A DNA stretch of 64,000 nt, from positions 62,001 through 126,000 of the forward strand of contig NZ_SORN01000007.1 in NCBI RefSeq assembly GCF_004366635.1, read 5' to 3'. Positions within the stretch are counted from its first letter, which is position 1, and every line of letters begins with the position of its first letter. The stretch comes from Roseinatronobacter bogoriensis DSM 18756 (GTDB lineage: Bacteria > Pseudomonadota > Alphaproteobacteria > Rhodobacterales > Rhodobacteraceae). The position numbers were made by a program, and so were the translations under genes. This document shows, piece by piece, positions 15,827 through 24,300 of the stretch. The notes beneath the pieces were generated by a model, which saw only the letters and a list, made by a program, of their open reading frames with translations, made no database searches and was not told the origin of the DNA.

Positions 15827-16143
15827 GCGCAATTCTCCTGACCCCATTTCAGGAAGCGCAGCCGGTTGGCCAGCGGCATAGACAGGAACAGCCAGCGCAG
15901 CAGGCCGCGCCCGTGGTCCTGGTGCAGATTTCGGCCTTGCAGTTCTGTCGCCACGGCTTCGGCTATGGCTACAAGCTCGGCCTCTCCTGCGCGCTTGGCC
16001 CATTCCTGCGCGGCGTCCTTGTCCAGCGCCTCAGAGGGTGGCATGCCCGCGTGAAGGTCGATCAGGGCCGCTGTCATAAGCGGTCGCGCGTCTTCTGGTT
16101 CTGCTGCTGCGATCGCATGCGCCAGATCAGCCGCGCATTGCAT
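15817..16143 (-). CDS. uncharacterised island protein at the right end (108 aa, start uncertain)
   Basis: Alanine-rich, helical protein (MQCAADLAHAIAAAEPEDAR to LRFLKWGQENCACE) with no family I recognise. The same frame stays open to a GTG at 16284, but those extra codons run through the arm-type repeats, the att core and into chromosomal DNA outside the element. I therefore prefer a start at 16143, although no good ribosome site is visible there. It overlaps the connector gene by 10 bp and would be the first gene of the late block. Confidence 0.5.
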   Translation of the reverse strand: MQCAADLAHAIAAAEPEDARPLMTAALIDLHAGMPPSEALDKDAAQEWAKRAGEAELVAIAEAVATELQGRNLHQDHGRGLLRWLFLSMPLANRLRFLKWGQENCACE

Positions 16144-16170
16144 GCGGTAGGCGATTTCGTGGTGTTTTAA

Positions 16171-16231
16171 GTTGGAAGCGGTCGCGGCAAGTTGTTGATT
16201 TTGCTTTTCGGCACTGTTGGAACTTGTCGCC
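16171..16231. repeat. candidate integrase arm-type sites (right end)
   Basis: GTTGGAACTTGTCGCC at 16216-16231 differs by one base from the left-end copy at 6607. A degenerate copy, GTTGGAAGCGGTCGC, starts at 16171. They lie 35-95 bp inside the right att core, in the same direction as the left copies. Confidence 0.6.
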
Positions 16232-16265
16232 GCTTCACTACTGATTTCGCTTGATTGCCCCGCAA

Positions 16266-16280
16266 CTCCCGGGATCGCCA
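16266..16280 (+). repeat. attachment site core (right copy)
   Basis: CTCCCGGGATCGCCA, identical to the tRNA-Arg 3' end at 6548-6562. No other tRNA sequence surrounds it, as expected for the displaced half of the target site after integration. Confidence 0.88.
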
Positions 16281-16295
16281 CCACCTTACTAATGT

Positions 16296-16939
16296 TGTAG
16301 ATGGGGCATATGAGTGCGCAAAACGGCGGTTTTTGCTGCGCACCGTGTCAAGCATTAATTTCGATTTTTTCTGAAATTCTCGTAAGCCATCGAACCATAA
16401 CAACAAATATGAAATTCACTCAGACTTGCGGAATGTGGGCGCGCGGGCGCGTTCGGTCCTCTCTGGACGGATCGCAAGAGCCCTTCCGGGGTGACTTGCG
16501 CGAAGGACACGTCACCCCAAGCGTACTCATCCGGATTTCACGATTCGTGAACGCTCAAGAAACATACCGCAGTTTTGACCCCGGCGTGAGCATAGGCCGC
16601 GCCTGCCAGTCTCGCCGCCCCCTTGTCAAATGTGATGAAGGCCGCACAACGGCTCGCGGCCTCGATGTGCTGGCAATCGCGAAACTGGCCAAGAAAGTGT
16701 TTCTCCCGTCGCGCCCGTCCCTTGCTGCTGACGCGCCTGTCTCGGACGATACCGAGCGCGAATAGCATGAACGCGAACCCGGTCAGGTTTCCCCACCGTG
16801 TGCATACTTATGGGTCTACTGGGTATGTAATTGACACACCCTGAAATTGGGGCTCGAATTACGTAAGTAATAACAGGTGGTTACAAGACGGGGTTTTCTT
16901 CCGAATCACAAGGGTGCGCACTCATATGCCCCATCTACA
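16296..16939. mobile_element. 644-bp element with 25-bp perfect terminal inverted repeats
   Basis: 16296-16320 (TGTAGATGGGGCATATGAGT followed by GCGCA) is the exact reverse complement of 16915-16939. The interior encodes no transposase; its only recognisable content is a PIN-domain remnant. I see no target-site duplication next to the repeats. This looks like a non-autonomous, MITE-like element that carried part of a toxin gene. It begins 16 bp outside the right att core of the island and ends 13 bp before the site-2 protease stop, so it fills the whole gap between them. Confidence 0.75.
16538..16768 (-). pseudogene. remnant of a PIN-domain (VapC-type) toxin
   Basis: A 76-codon open stretch whose C-terminal half, CQHIEAASRCAAFITFDKGA followed by ARLAGAAYAHAGVKTAV, matches the last third of VapC-type PIN ribonucleases (D..H.AA..C.AFITFD...A). 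The N-terminal catalytic Asp/Glu region is missing and replaced by unrelated basic residues. No antitoxin is visible upstream. It lies wholly inside the 644-bp inverted-repeat element. Confidence 0.45.
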
Positions 16940-16952
16940 TGATTGAACATCA

Positions 16953-18053
16953 CTAGCGGTCACTTAGCGCCGCCTGGATGCGCAGATATTCAGAGATATT
17001 GTCCAGATTGATTAGCCCGACCAGATCGCCATTCTCCAGAATGCAGATCACCTGCACATCTTCGTCCTGTTGCAATGCCTCCATCAACTCTGCCAGATCA
17101 GCATCAGGTGCAGCCGTTACTGCGTCGCTCATGATCGCATCTATCGTGCCATCGAGGCCATAATCGCGCAGCCCCCGCAAGATTGCCTTCTGGCTGGCCA
17201 CGCCGACAACCCTGTTGCCATCAAGAACCGGGAAATCCTTCAACGTGCCTGCCAATGTCAGATCAACGGCCTTTGAGAGCAACGCGCCGCGATTCAAGGT
17301 TTGAAAATCGGTGATCATCGCACGCGAGACAGGTTTATGGTGAAGCCGCATCTCAATCTCGGCGCCGCCAGCCTCGGCAATAGCCCCGATCCAGATGAAA
17401 ACCGCGATGAGAACCAGAAAGGGGTTACCGAAAAGCCCGGCCAACCCGAACAAAAGCGCCAGGCCCTGCCCGATACGCGCTGCCATTTGGGTAGCCCGCA
17501 ACCGCCCCATGCGAAAGCTGAGTGCTGCGCGCAGAACCCGCCCGCCATCCATTGGAAAAGCCGGAATCATATTGAACACGGCCAGGAATATATTTGCAAA
17601 CAGAACACTTTGCAAAAAATTGGAGGGCATCAGGGCTGGTGCAGCCATTTCGAAATCTTCGGCAGCGCCGCCGCCGCTCAATCCGAGGATCACGAACAGA
17701 ACAAAAGCGATTGCAATATTGACGGCAGGCCCCATCAGCGCGACCACAATCTCTTGCCTCGGGTCCTTGGGCATACGCTCCAATGCGGCCAGTCCGCCAA
17801 TCGGAAGCAGCGTAATGAACCGCGTGCCGATCCCGTAGCGGCGTGCCGTTAATGCATGTCCATATTCATGCAACACAACGCAGAAAAACAGGACCGCGAT
17901 AAAGCTCAGCCCGAACAAGACACCCCAGATCGTTCCCGTTTGCAACCAATACACCAGCCCGATCCAGACAAAGAGCAGCGGAAAGGTCGCATGCATGAAC
18001 AAGTCAATTCCAGCAAAGCGCCCGAGCTTCAACGACCAGCCTGTCCATTGCAT
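16953..18053 (-). CDS. site-2 protease (M50B) family membrane metalloprotease with CBS pair
   Basis: 366-residue polytopic membrane protease. The zinc site is complete: HEYGHA (HExxH, about residue 62) in the second membrane helix, and NMIPAFPMDGGR (the NxxPxxxxDGG motif, about residue 160). About six hydrophobic segments precede two CBS domains (from about residue 240: VSRAMITDFQTLNRGALLSK to the end) that probably sense a nucleotide. The ATG at 18053 is near AAGGAGAA. Substrates are unknown; relatives process membrane-anchored regulators. Its 3' end abuts the 644-bp repeat-flanked element. Confidence 0.9.
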   Translation of the reverse strand: MQWTGWSLKLGRFAGIDLFMHATFPLLFVWIGLVYWLQTGTIWGVLFGLSFIAVLFFCVVLHEYGHALTARRYGIGTRFITLLPIGGLAALERMPKDPRQEIVVALMGPAVNIAIAFVLFVILGLSGGGAAEDFEMAAPALMPSNFLQSVLFANIFLAVFNMIPAFPMDGGRVLRAALSFRMGRLRATQMAARIGQGLALLFGLAGLFGNPFLVLIAVFIWIGAIAEAGGAEIEMRLHHKPVSRAMITDFQTLNRGALLSKAVDLTLAGTLKDFPVLDGNRVVGVASQKAILRGLRDYGLDGTIDAIMSDAVTAAPDADLAELMEALQQDEDVQVICILENGDLVGLINLDNISEYLRIQAALSDR

Positions 18054-18629
18054 CGCAGTTCTCCTTCAGCTTGCCGTGGTGGTTTTATAGTAGTGATCAA
18101 ATGGTCAGGCCGCAAAAGACTTTACGTCTCGGTTCACTCTTGTCCCGTGATGGTAAGCGCCTCCGCTTATCGACACCTAGTGTTTACCGCCTGACACAAG
18201 ATACCAAACCACTGCTTGGAGGGCGTTGCAGTCTTTGAGTAGCGCGGGATCAAGGCCGAAGGCCGGCGCGCATCGCCGGGCCGCCCCCACGGCACGGCGA
18301 TTTGGCTGCCACCTGCGCAAATATCTGATCTTGTACGGATTGGGCTGGCATAAAGTGCTACAGATTAAGCGGTGGATCGCCGCACCGCGGCCCTGCGCTG
18401 CGCGGCTTTGCACCCGGCCTCGCTATGTCCGCTTCGTCCCTATAGCCGCCTCTCGCGAAAACATCGCATTTGGCGCGGTAACCATTCGTCAGATGGCGAA
18501 CACTCGCTCACCGGAGTTTAGTGGCGACAAACCTGATCCCCTTGCGTGAAACTTTCTATCCTGACCGATCTTGTCGCGCACACTGGCTGAACCAGGCATC
18601 GGGTGGTCAGGGCCTTGGGCCGCGAGATG
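18054..18629. other. 576-bp stretch without a convincing gene
   Basis: Short open frames occur on both strands (for example 18177-18413 minus and 18226-18549 plus), but they overlap each other, are Arg/Pro/Ala-rich, lack ribosome sites and resemble nothing known. The stretch may hold a degraded gene. The upstream region of the site-2 protease is at its left end. Confidence 0.5.
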
Positions 18630-19670
18630 TCATTTGTCATGCCCATCATGCTTACGCATCAGATGGGCAATCAGTGGTGCACCGAGGATCACAAGAACAA
18701 TCCGCGCCAGATGATGGGTGACAACAAATGCAAGATCAGCGCCCGCCACAAGGGTCAGAACGACCATTTCGGCCTGCCCTCCGGGGGCGAAAGCCAAAAA
18801 CGCCTCTAGCGAGGGGGCCAGCCCAGTCTTGGCAACGGCTTCCGCGAATACCAAGGTAAGTGCGGCCAGAACAACCATGAACTTTGCGCCTGCCAGAACA
18901 TCGCGGCGTAACTCCAACCATGTCACGCCTACATATTGCGCGCCGATGCCCAGCCCGATGAAGAACTGCGCGGCGATGATCGCCTCGGCTGGCGGTCGCA
19001 CAGTCAGAAGCCCCGTCATCGAAAGGATACCTGCAAGGATCAATGGCCCCAGAATGGACGCCCCGAACATCCCCACCCGCTTTGCAATGCGCCAGCCGAC
19101 AAGGCCCGCAAAAACCATCAGGGCAAGTTGATCCCAAGCCATTTCAGACACAGGCGCACCGGGCGCATTGGTCAGGGGCACCCCCCAAAGCCCGGTAATC
19201 AGAAACGGTGCCACAGAGACGATGATTGCCACGCGGGTTGCATGGATCAACGCCAATGTGCGCACATTGGCACCCGCTTCCTGACCGAACAGAACCATGT
19301 CCTGAAACCCACCGGGCATGGCGCAATAATACGCGGTGGCCGGGTCATAGCCGCAGTATTTGCGGAAAAAGACATATCCTGTTGTCCCGATCACAAGTAC
19401 GAACAATGGCACCAGCGCGACTGACAACGCCATGTCGGGCACACGTCCCAACAACTCTGGTGTGATGGACGCGCCGACAGCCACGCCAAGGATCGCGCGC
19501 ATTCCGACCCCAAGCGTGCCTGTGTCCTGCAAACCCATTCCGGCCAATGCAGCCAGTAGACAGGCTGCCAAGGGGCCAAGCAAGAAAGGCAAGGGCAGGC
19601 CCAGCACCGAAAAGACTGCGACCCCGAGCGCCGCAATCCCCACTGTCCGTATTCGCGCCCTAGTCAGCAT
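18630..19670 (-). CDS. AbrB-family membrane protein (PF05145 'AmoA-like')
   Basis: 346-residue integral membrane protein with about ten hydrophobic helices in two repeated halves. The conserved glycine-rich loops LPLPFLLGPLAACLLAAL, GVAVGASITPELL and CAMPGGFQDMVLFGQEAGAN are characteristic of the AbrB/putative ammonia monooxygenase family. The biochemical role is unknown. The gene lies 34 bp after tctA in the same direction, and this family often accompanies tripartite tricarboxylate transporters, so it may take part in uptake or export of the same substrate. Confidence 0.85.
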   Translation of the reverse strand: MLTRARIRTVGIAALGVAVFSVLGLPLPFLLGPLAACLLAALAGMGLQDTGTLGVGMRAILGVAVGASITPELLGRVPDMALSVALVPLFVLVIGTTGYVFFRKYCGYDPATAYYCAMPGGFQDMVLFGQEAGANVRTLALIHATRVAIIVSVAPFLITGLWGVPLTNAPGAPVSEMAWDQLALMVFAGLVGWRIAKRVGMFGASILGPLILAGILSMTGLLTVRPPAEAIIAAQFFIGLGIGAQYVGVTWLELRRDVLAGAKFMVVLAALTLVFAEAVAKTGLAPSLEAFLAFAPGGQAEMVVLTLVAGADLAFVVTHHLARIVLVILGAPLIAHLMRKHDGHDK

Positions 19671-19704
19671 GTGTTATCAAGCCGTGCCTTGCAGGTGCGA
19701 CAGC

Positions 19705-21249
19705 TCAGCCTTCCTTTTTGTCATCAGCATGGCCGATCTTGGCAAGCTTGCTTCCGACATTCATCTTGAACGTGATCAGAAGAACAAGCACAGCAAAACC
19801 TGCAAGCCCGATCCCAAGGGCAGAGCCGAACAGCGCGCCGCCCCAATCGCCACGGTTGATCAGAAGCGCGCGGCGCAGGTTTTCTTCCAGCAACGGCGCA
19901 ATCAGGAAGGTAATCACCAAAGGCGCCTCTGGTATGCCAACACGGCGCATAAGAAAGCCAAGAAACCCAAGGCCCAGCATCATATACACATCCGCCGGGT
20001 CACCCCGCGCTGCAAAGGCGCCGATCACCGCCATAATCATGATGATTGGCACCAGCACTTCGCCCGGAACCTGCCCAAGCCGCGCATAGAGGAATGAAAA
20101 CGCGCGCCCGATCCCAAGGTTGAACAGGTTGCCAAGGATCAGGATGATAAACAGCGCATAGATCACATCCGCATGAAGCGAGAACATGCGCGGCGAAGGT
20201 GTAATTCCCTGCAAGATCAGCGCTGCCCCGATCAGCGCGGCGGTCGCACTTCCGGGGATGCCGAAGGCCAGAAGCGGCACCAGCGTCGGCCCGACAGTGG
20301 CGTTGTTGCCAGCTTCGGCGGCCGCGATGCCGTGTATCGACCCCTCGCCGATCTTCTTTTCGGGAAAGGCTTGTTTGGCAATACCGTAAGACATGAAGGA
20401 CGCAACCGTCGCCCCAAGTCCGGGCAGCGCGCCGACAAATGTGCCAACACCGATCCCGATGCCCATTTCACGCCAGCATGACAGGTACTCGCGGAAGGTC
20501 AGCCCCTCGGACTTGGCCCCGAATAAATCCTTGGCCGATTGCTCGACCTTTTTTCCGCCGCGTGTTTTGCGCAGCAACTCCAGCCCCTGATCCAGCATCT
20601 GGCTCATTGCGAAAATGCCAATCACCAGCGGCACAAGGTGAATTCCGTCACGCAACCAGCTTTGCCCAAAGGTGTTGCGGGCAACATTGCTTACCGGGTC
20701 CGCGCCGATCGTGCCCAGAAACAACCCGATCCCGGCACTGAGCATCCCCTTCGCCAGATGGCGGCCAGATAGCGTGCCCAGAAGCGTGATCGCCACAACC
20801 ATCAGCCATAACCGTTCCGTGGGGCCAAATTGCAGCGCCATCAACGCGATCGACGGCGCAACAAGGATCACAACAATATCGCTGGCCGTGTCTGCCGTGA
20901 CCGAGGAATAGAGCGCGGTCAGGATCGCCTTGCGCCCCTTGCCCTGTTTGGTCAGCTTGTAGCCGTCATAGACAGTGGCCGCGCTATCCGGGGCACCGGG
21001 CGTCGCAAAGCTGATGGCCGAGATCGACCCACCGAACACCGCCCCCTTGTATAGCCCGATCAGCAGCCCCAATGCGCCGGTAATATCCAGCGTGAAGCTG
21101 AGCGGCAGCATCAGCGCAATCCCGGTAGAGGCCGTCAGCCCCGGAATGGCCCCAAGCCCCACCCCAAGGAAAACACCAATCACCAACCAGAACAGTGTGT
21201 TGAACGTGAATACCAGCGCTAGCGCGTCATAAAAGGCATCAATCTGCAT
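19705..21249 (-). CDS. tctA: tripartite tricarboxylate transporter, large membrane subunit TctA
   Basis: 514-residue membrane subunit with about twelve helices. The family signature GLGAIPGLTASTGIALMLPL (residues ~31-50) is near the N-terminus, followed by SISAISFATPGAPDSAATVYDGY and, in the second half, GALPGLGATVASFMSYG and LAFGIPGSATAALIGAALIL. With TctB and a periplasmic TctC it forms a sodium- or proton-driven secondary carrier for carboxylates. The order tctC-tctB-tctA-abrB is a single leftward unit with gaps of 27-58 bp. Confidence 0.95.
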   Translation of the reverse strand: MQIDAFYDALALVFTFNTLFWLVIGVFLGVGLGAIPGLTASTGIALMLPLSFTLDITGALGLLIGLYKGAVFGGSISAISFATPGAPDSAATVYDGYKLTKQGKGRKAILTALYSSVTADTASDIVVILVAPSIALMALQFGPTERLWLMVVAITLLGTLSGRHLAKGMLSAGIGLFLGTIGADPVSNVARNTFGQSWLRDGIHLVPLVIGIFAMSQMLDQGLELLRKTRGGKKVEQSAKDLFGAKSEGLTFREYLSCWREMGIGIGVGTFVGALPGLGATVASFMSYGIAKQAFPEKKIGEGSIHGIAAAEAGNNATVGPTLVPLLAFGIPGSATAALIGAALILQGITPSPRMFSLHADVIYALFIILILGNLFNLGIGRAFSFLYARLGQVPGEVLVPIIMIMAVIGAFAARGDPADVYMMLGLGFLGFLMRRVGIPEAPLVITFLIAPLLEENLRRALLINRGDWGGALFGSALGIGLAGFAVLVLLITFKMNVGSKLAKIGHADDKKEG

Positions 21250-21276
21250 TCGCAGCGCCTCGCTTTTGAGTGAAGT

Positions 21277-21750
21277 TCAGAAAATTCCCGCCAGAATGCC
21301 CTGCGGAAGGCGAACGCCCAGCAAAGTGAAAAAGGCAAACACGACAACCGGCACGACAATCGCAAGAATGATTGCCAGTCGCACAGGGCGCAGCCCGAAC
21401 CAGAGCATGAAAGCCAGCAGAAACGGCGGTGACGCCAGAAGAAAACCCAGCCGGGACATGGCCCAGAAGCATAACCCGATACCTGCAAGCATGACAATCG
21501 GCAGCCAGGCGTCGCTGGTTCGCGCATCTTGCAGGTTTTCAGGTTGTTCCTTTCGCAAGGGGTCCATGATCATCGCTGCAGCGCATAGAAGCATTAGCCC
21601 TACGCCCATCATTGGCATCATGCCCAGCAAAAACCCGTCTCGCATGACCCGGTGCGCCCAGGGCTGCCACAAGATGTAAGTGAACAATGCTCCGATTATC
21701 AGCAGAAGATACAGGCCAATCGCCTGATTGCTGCGCCACCAGTTGCTCAT
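21277..21750 (-). CDS. tctB: tripartite tricarboxylate transporter, small membrane subunit TctB
   Basis: 157-residue protein with four hydrophobic helices (AIGLYLLLIIGALFTYILW, GMMPMMGVGLMLLCAAAMIM, WLPIVMLAGIGLCFWAMSRL, and LAIILAIVVPVVVFAFFTLL). Size and topology match TctB. Sequence conservation in this family is low, so the call also rests on its position between tctC and tctA. Confidence 0.88.
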   Translation of the reverse strand: MSNWWRSNQAIGLYLLLIIGALFTYILWQPWAHRVMRDGFLLGMMPMMGVGLMLLCAAAMIMDPLRKEQPENLQDARTSDAWLPIVMLAGIGLCFWAMSRLGFLLASPPFLLAFMLWFGLRPVRLAIILAIVVPVVVFAFFTLLGVRLPQGILAGIF

Positions 21751-21808
21751 TCATGCCCCCTGTTCCAACGGTATGGGCAGTGGCATTTCGCCACTGCCCG
21801 GCCAAGGG

Positions 21809-22759
21809 TTACTGCAACAGGCCGATTGCGTTGCGCATCGTGTTGACCATTGCCTCGTAATCGGCGGCCGCAGCTTCCCGGTCAAGGAAGATGATCGGCT
21901 CGCCCGCCGCTTCGAAGACAGCTTCAATTTCGGGGTCAGTCGCAGCGGCCTCGAACATTTCGGCAAAGCGTGCCTTGATCTCTTCGGGTGTATCAGGGTG
22001 CATTCCGACCCAACGCGGGAAGGCAAGCCCGGAATAGCCCAGATCCGTAATCATGGGCGGGTTGCCCAGCGCCTCATTCACGCTGTCCGGCAAAGGGATG
22101 CTGGAGGTGTTCATCAACGCAATTCCATTTTCCGGCACGATGGTCAGGGCAGTCGATTCCGTCACCGCTGCGACATCGATATGCCCGCCAAGGAAATCTG
22201 TAACGGATTCGCCCGTGCTGCCGTAAGGCACATAGATCGCCTCGGCCCCGGCCTGATCAATCGCATTGGCCGCACCCAGCAGGAGCGCATTTGTGCCACC
22301 AATGGTCACGGCACGCTCATTCAGTGCCGAAATAAAGCTGTCCCAGTCCGGGAACTCATCTTCCCGCACCACCAGCACGGAAGCGAACGCCGCCAGATAG
22401 CCCAGAATATCAATCTCGCCGGGGTCAACAGGCGCATCCTCTTCGCTCAGCAAGGTAATGATGGGGGTCGGCGTGGCGTTGAAGACGGTGTAGCCATCTG
22501 CTGGCTGGTTCAGAACATGCATCCAGCCGGTTACCGCACCGGCACCGGGATGGTTTTCGACATTCAGCGACGCGCCCCCGAAATGACGTTCCGCCTCGGC
22601 GGCGAACACCCGCGACAACCGGTCTGAACCGCCACCCGCGCCAAATGGAATAACCCAGTTAATCGTGCTACTGGGATAATCACTCGCCGCTACCGTTGTT
22701 CCCATTCCCAACGCCAGTGCGGCTGCGACACATGCAGCTGTTGTTGCCTTGAAGCTCAT
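21809..22759 (-). CDS. tctC: tripartite tricarboxylate transporter, periplasmic binding protein TctC
   Basis: 316-residue exported receptor (Bug family). It has an N-terminal signal peptide (MSFKATTAACVAAALALGMG, cleavage probably after TVAAS). The family motif INWVIPFGAGGGSDRLSRVF follows at about residue 36, and the ligand-loop region contains GADIDVAAV-like elements (GGHIDVAAVTE). The start at 22759 has GGGAGGAA 8 bp upstream. It binds a carboxylate and delivers it to TctAB. The substrate is not evident from sequence. It is divergent from the AtuA-like gene with a 167-bp spacer, which probably holds both promoters. Confidence 0.93.
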   Translation of the reverse strand: MSFKATTAACVAAALALGMGTTVAASDYPSSTINWVIPFGAGGGSDRLSRVFAAEAERHFGGASLNVENHPGAGAVTGWMHVLNQPADGYTVFNATPTPIITLLSEEDAPVDPGEIDILGYLAAFASVLVVREDEFPDWDSFISALNERAVTIGGTNALLLGAANAIDQAGAEAIYVPYGSTGESVTDFLGGHIDVAAVTESTALTIVPENGIALMNTSSIPLPDSVNEALGNPPMITDLGYSGLAFPRWVGMHPDTPEEIKARFAEMFEAAATDPEIEAVFEAAGEPIIFLDREAAAADYEAMVNTMRNAIGLLQ

Positions 22760-22926
22760 TTCGGTTCCTCCCGCAAATTTTATTTCTGTGCTCACACGCG
22801 CCTGACCACAATCCTCCCATCAGGCCAGCGTGATGGCACCGGAAGTGTCGCCCCCGTGCCTGAAGCTGTCAAGCCCTTGCTGAAAGTAGCATTTTGCTGG
22901 TATCGATGCGCTGTAAGGGAGAGAAG

Positions 22927-24300
22927 ATGACAACCACCGTTCTTGTGCCTTCGGGCGTCTTGGGGCTGGGCTTTTCGCAAGAAGCACTGAATCTTGGCAT
23001 TGCCAGGGGCTGCGATGTCATAGCGATCGACGGCGGCTCTACCGATAGCGGGCCGCATTCCCTTGGCACGGGCGTGTCGAAATATTCCCGGGCCGTGTGC
23101 AAGGCGGAATGGCGTGCGCTGATGCAGGCGCGGGCGCAGCTCGGTGTTCCGCTTATCATCGGAACGGCTGGCACCAGCGGCACAGACAGTACAGTTGACT
23201 GGATGTATGACATTACCTGTGAACTGGCCGAGGAATTGGGACAAAGCCTTCGTATCGCGCGGCTTTACTCCGGCCAGAGTGCTGAGTTTGTCATCTCGAA
23301 ACTGGCATCGGGCCAGATCAGCCCGCTTTCCCCTGCACCTGAATTAGATGCCGACAGCCTGCGCGACATGTCAAACATCGTAGCGCTGGCGGGTGCTGAA
23401 CAGATACAGGCCGCGTTAGAGACTGGCGCCGATATCATCATTGCCGGACGCACAACCGATACTGCAATCATCGCCGCGCTGCCCCTTTCACGGGGCGAGC
23501 ACCCCGGTGCGTGCTGGCATGGTGCTAAAATCGCTGAATGTGGCGCGCTGTGTTCCACCCATCCCGGTTCCGGCGTGATCCGGGTCACCTTCGACAAGAC
23601 CGGCTTTGAGGTTGAACCGATGGCCCCCGCTGCCGCATGCACCCCGCATTCCGTGTCGGCACATATGCTATATGAGAACAGTGACCCGTTTCGTCTGTAT
23701 GAACCCGGCGGACACCTGGATGTCAGCCATGCACGCTACAGCGCGCTGGACGCGCGCCGCGTGCGCGTCGAAGGGTCCGAATGGATACCCGGCCCTTATA
23801 CAGTAAAGCTGGAAGGTGCGCGGCTGGCGGGTTACCAGACCATGCTACTCGCCCTTCTAAGAGAGGCCCATTACGTCGCGCATGCACAAGACTGGGCCGA
23901 CAAGCTGGTGTCGGTGCTGTCAGAGCGTGTGGTCGCACAAATCGGGCTTGCGCCAGCGGATTTCACCATCGAGATGCGCCTGATCGGGGTCAATGCGACG
24001 ATGGGACCGCTGGAAAACCGCAACAGCCAGCCCGCCGAAGTGGGCGCAATGTGCCTGATCACCGCCGAGAGTCAGGATATGGCGGATGAAATAGGGCGGC
24101 TTGCCAACCCATTCCTGCTTCATATGCCACTGACCGAGGATGAACCGCTGCCCACATTCGCGTTCCCCTTTTCGCCCGCACAGACCAGCCGGGGCGCGAT
24201 CTATGAGTTTGCCCTCAACCATGTGATGGCATTGACAACGCCCCTTGAGGCGTTTCGCCTTGAAATCAGCGAGGTTGGCGCCCATGCCCATGTTACGTGA
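22927..24300 (+). CDS. AtuA-like acyl-CoA metabolism protein (DUF1446)
   Basis: 457-residue protein of the acyclic terpene utilisation AtuA/DUF1446 family. The Gly-rich N-terminal VPSGVLGLGFSQEALNLGIA, DVIAIDGGSTDSGPHSLGTG and the ADIIIAGRTTDTAIIAAL motif are diagnostic. Family members sit in degradation operons for branched or tricarboxylate-like compounds; their exact chemistry is poorly defined. The start at 22927 follows GGGAGAG. It overlaps the DUF4387 gene by 17 bp and is divergent from tctCBA, so it probably acts on the imported substrate. Confidence 0.85.
   Translation: MTTTVLVPSGVLGLGFSQEALNLGIARGCDVIAIDGGSTDSGPHSLGTGVSKYSRAVCKAEWRALMQARAQLGVPLIIGTAGTSGTDSTVDWMYDITCELAEELGQSLRIARLYSGQSAEFVISKLASGQISPLSPAPELDADSLRDMSNIVALAGAEQIQAALETGADIIIAGRTTDTAIIAALPLSRGEHPGACWHGAKIAECGALCSTHPGSGVIRVTFDKTGFEVEPMAPAAACTPHSVSAHMLYENSDPFRLYEPGGHLDVSHARYSALDARRVRVEGSEWIPGPYTVKLEGARLAGYQTMLLALLREAHYVAHAQDWADKLVSVLSERVVAQIGLAPADFTIEMRLIGVNATMGPLENRNSQPAEVGAMCLITAESQDMADEIGRLANPFLLHMPLTEDEPLPTFAFPFSPAQTSRGAIYEFALNHVMALTTPLEAFRLEISEVGAHAHVT

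Larger units (their letters stand above)
6548..16280. mobile_element. integrated phage-satellite-like island (head genes only), ~9.7 kb
   Basis: The island is bounded by the 15-bp att repeat, and integrase arm-type repeats lie just inside both ends. Gene content: integrase, AlpA-like protein, five small or unknown early genes, a divergent HTH repressor with twin operators, then a late block of connector, large terminase, HNH endonuclease, major capsid, prohead protease and portal. I find no tail, tail-tape, lysis, primase or helicase gene. Apart from the repressor, all genes read leftwards. This composition matches what is known of capsid-forming phage-inducible islands (cf-PICIs), which build their own heads and borrow helper tails. 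A decayed prophage is the main alternative, but the genes are all intact and tightly packed. Confidence 0.8.

Noticed and set aside
6548..16280. Gene transfer agent head cluster, common in Rhodobacterales
   Set aside because: The island has an integrase, att repeats and a repressor switch, lacks tail genes, and its gene order differs from the RcGTA-type cluster.
16301..16765. 154-codon plus-strand frame inside the inverted-repeat element
   Set aside because: It starts within the terminal repeat, resembles no transposase or other family, and overlaps the PIN remnant on the other strand.
18177..18549. Overlapping short frames on both strands in the 576-bp gap
   Set aside because: No ribosome site, shadow-like composition, no recognisable domain; too weak to call.
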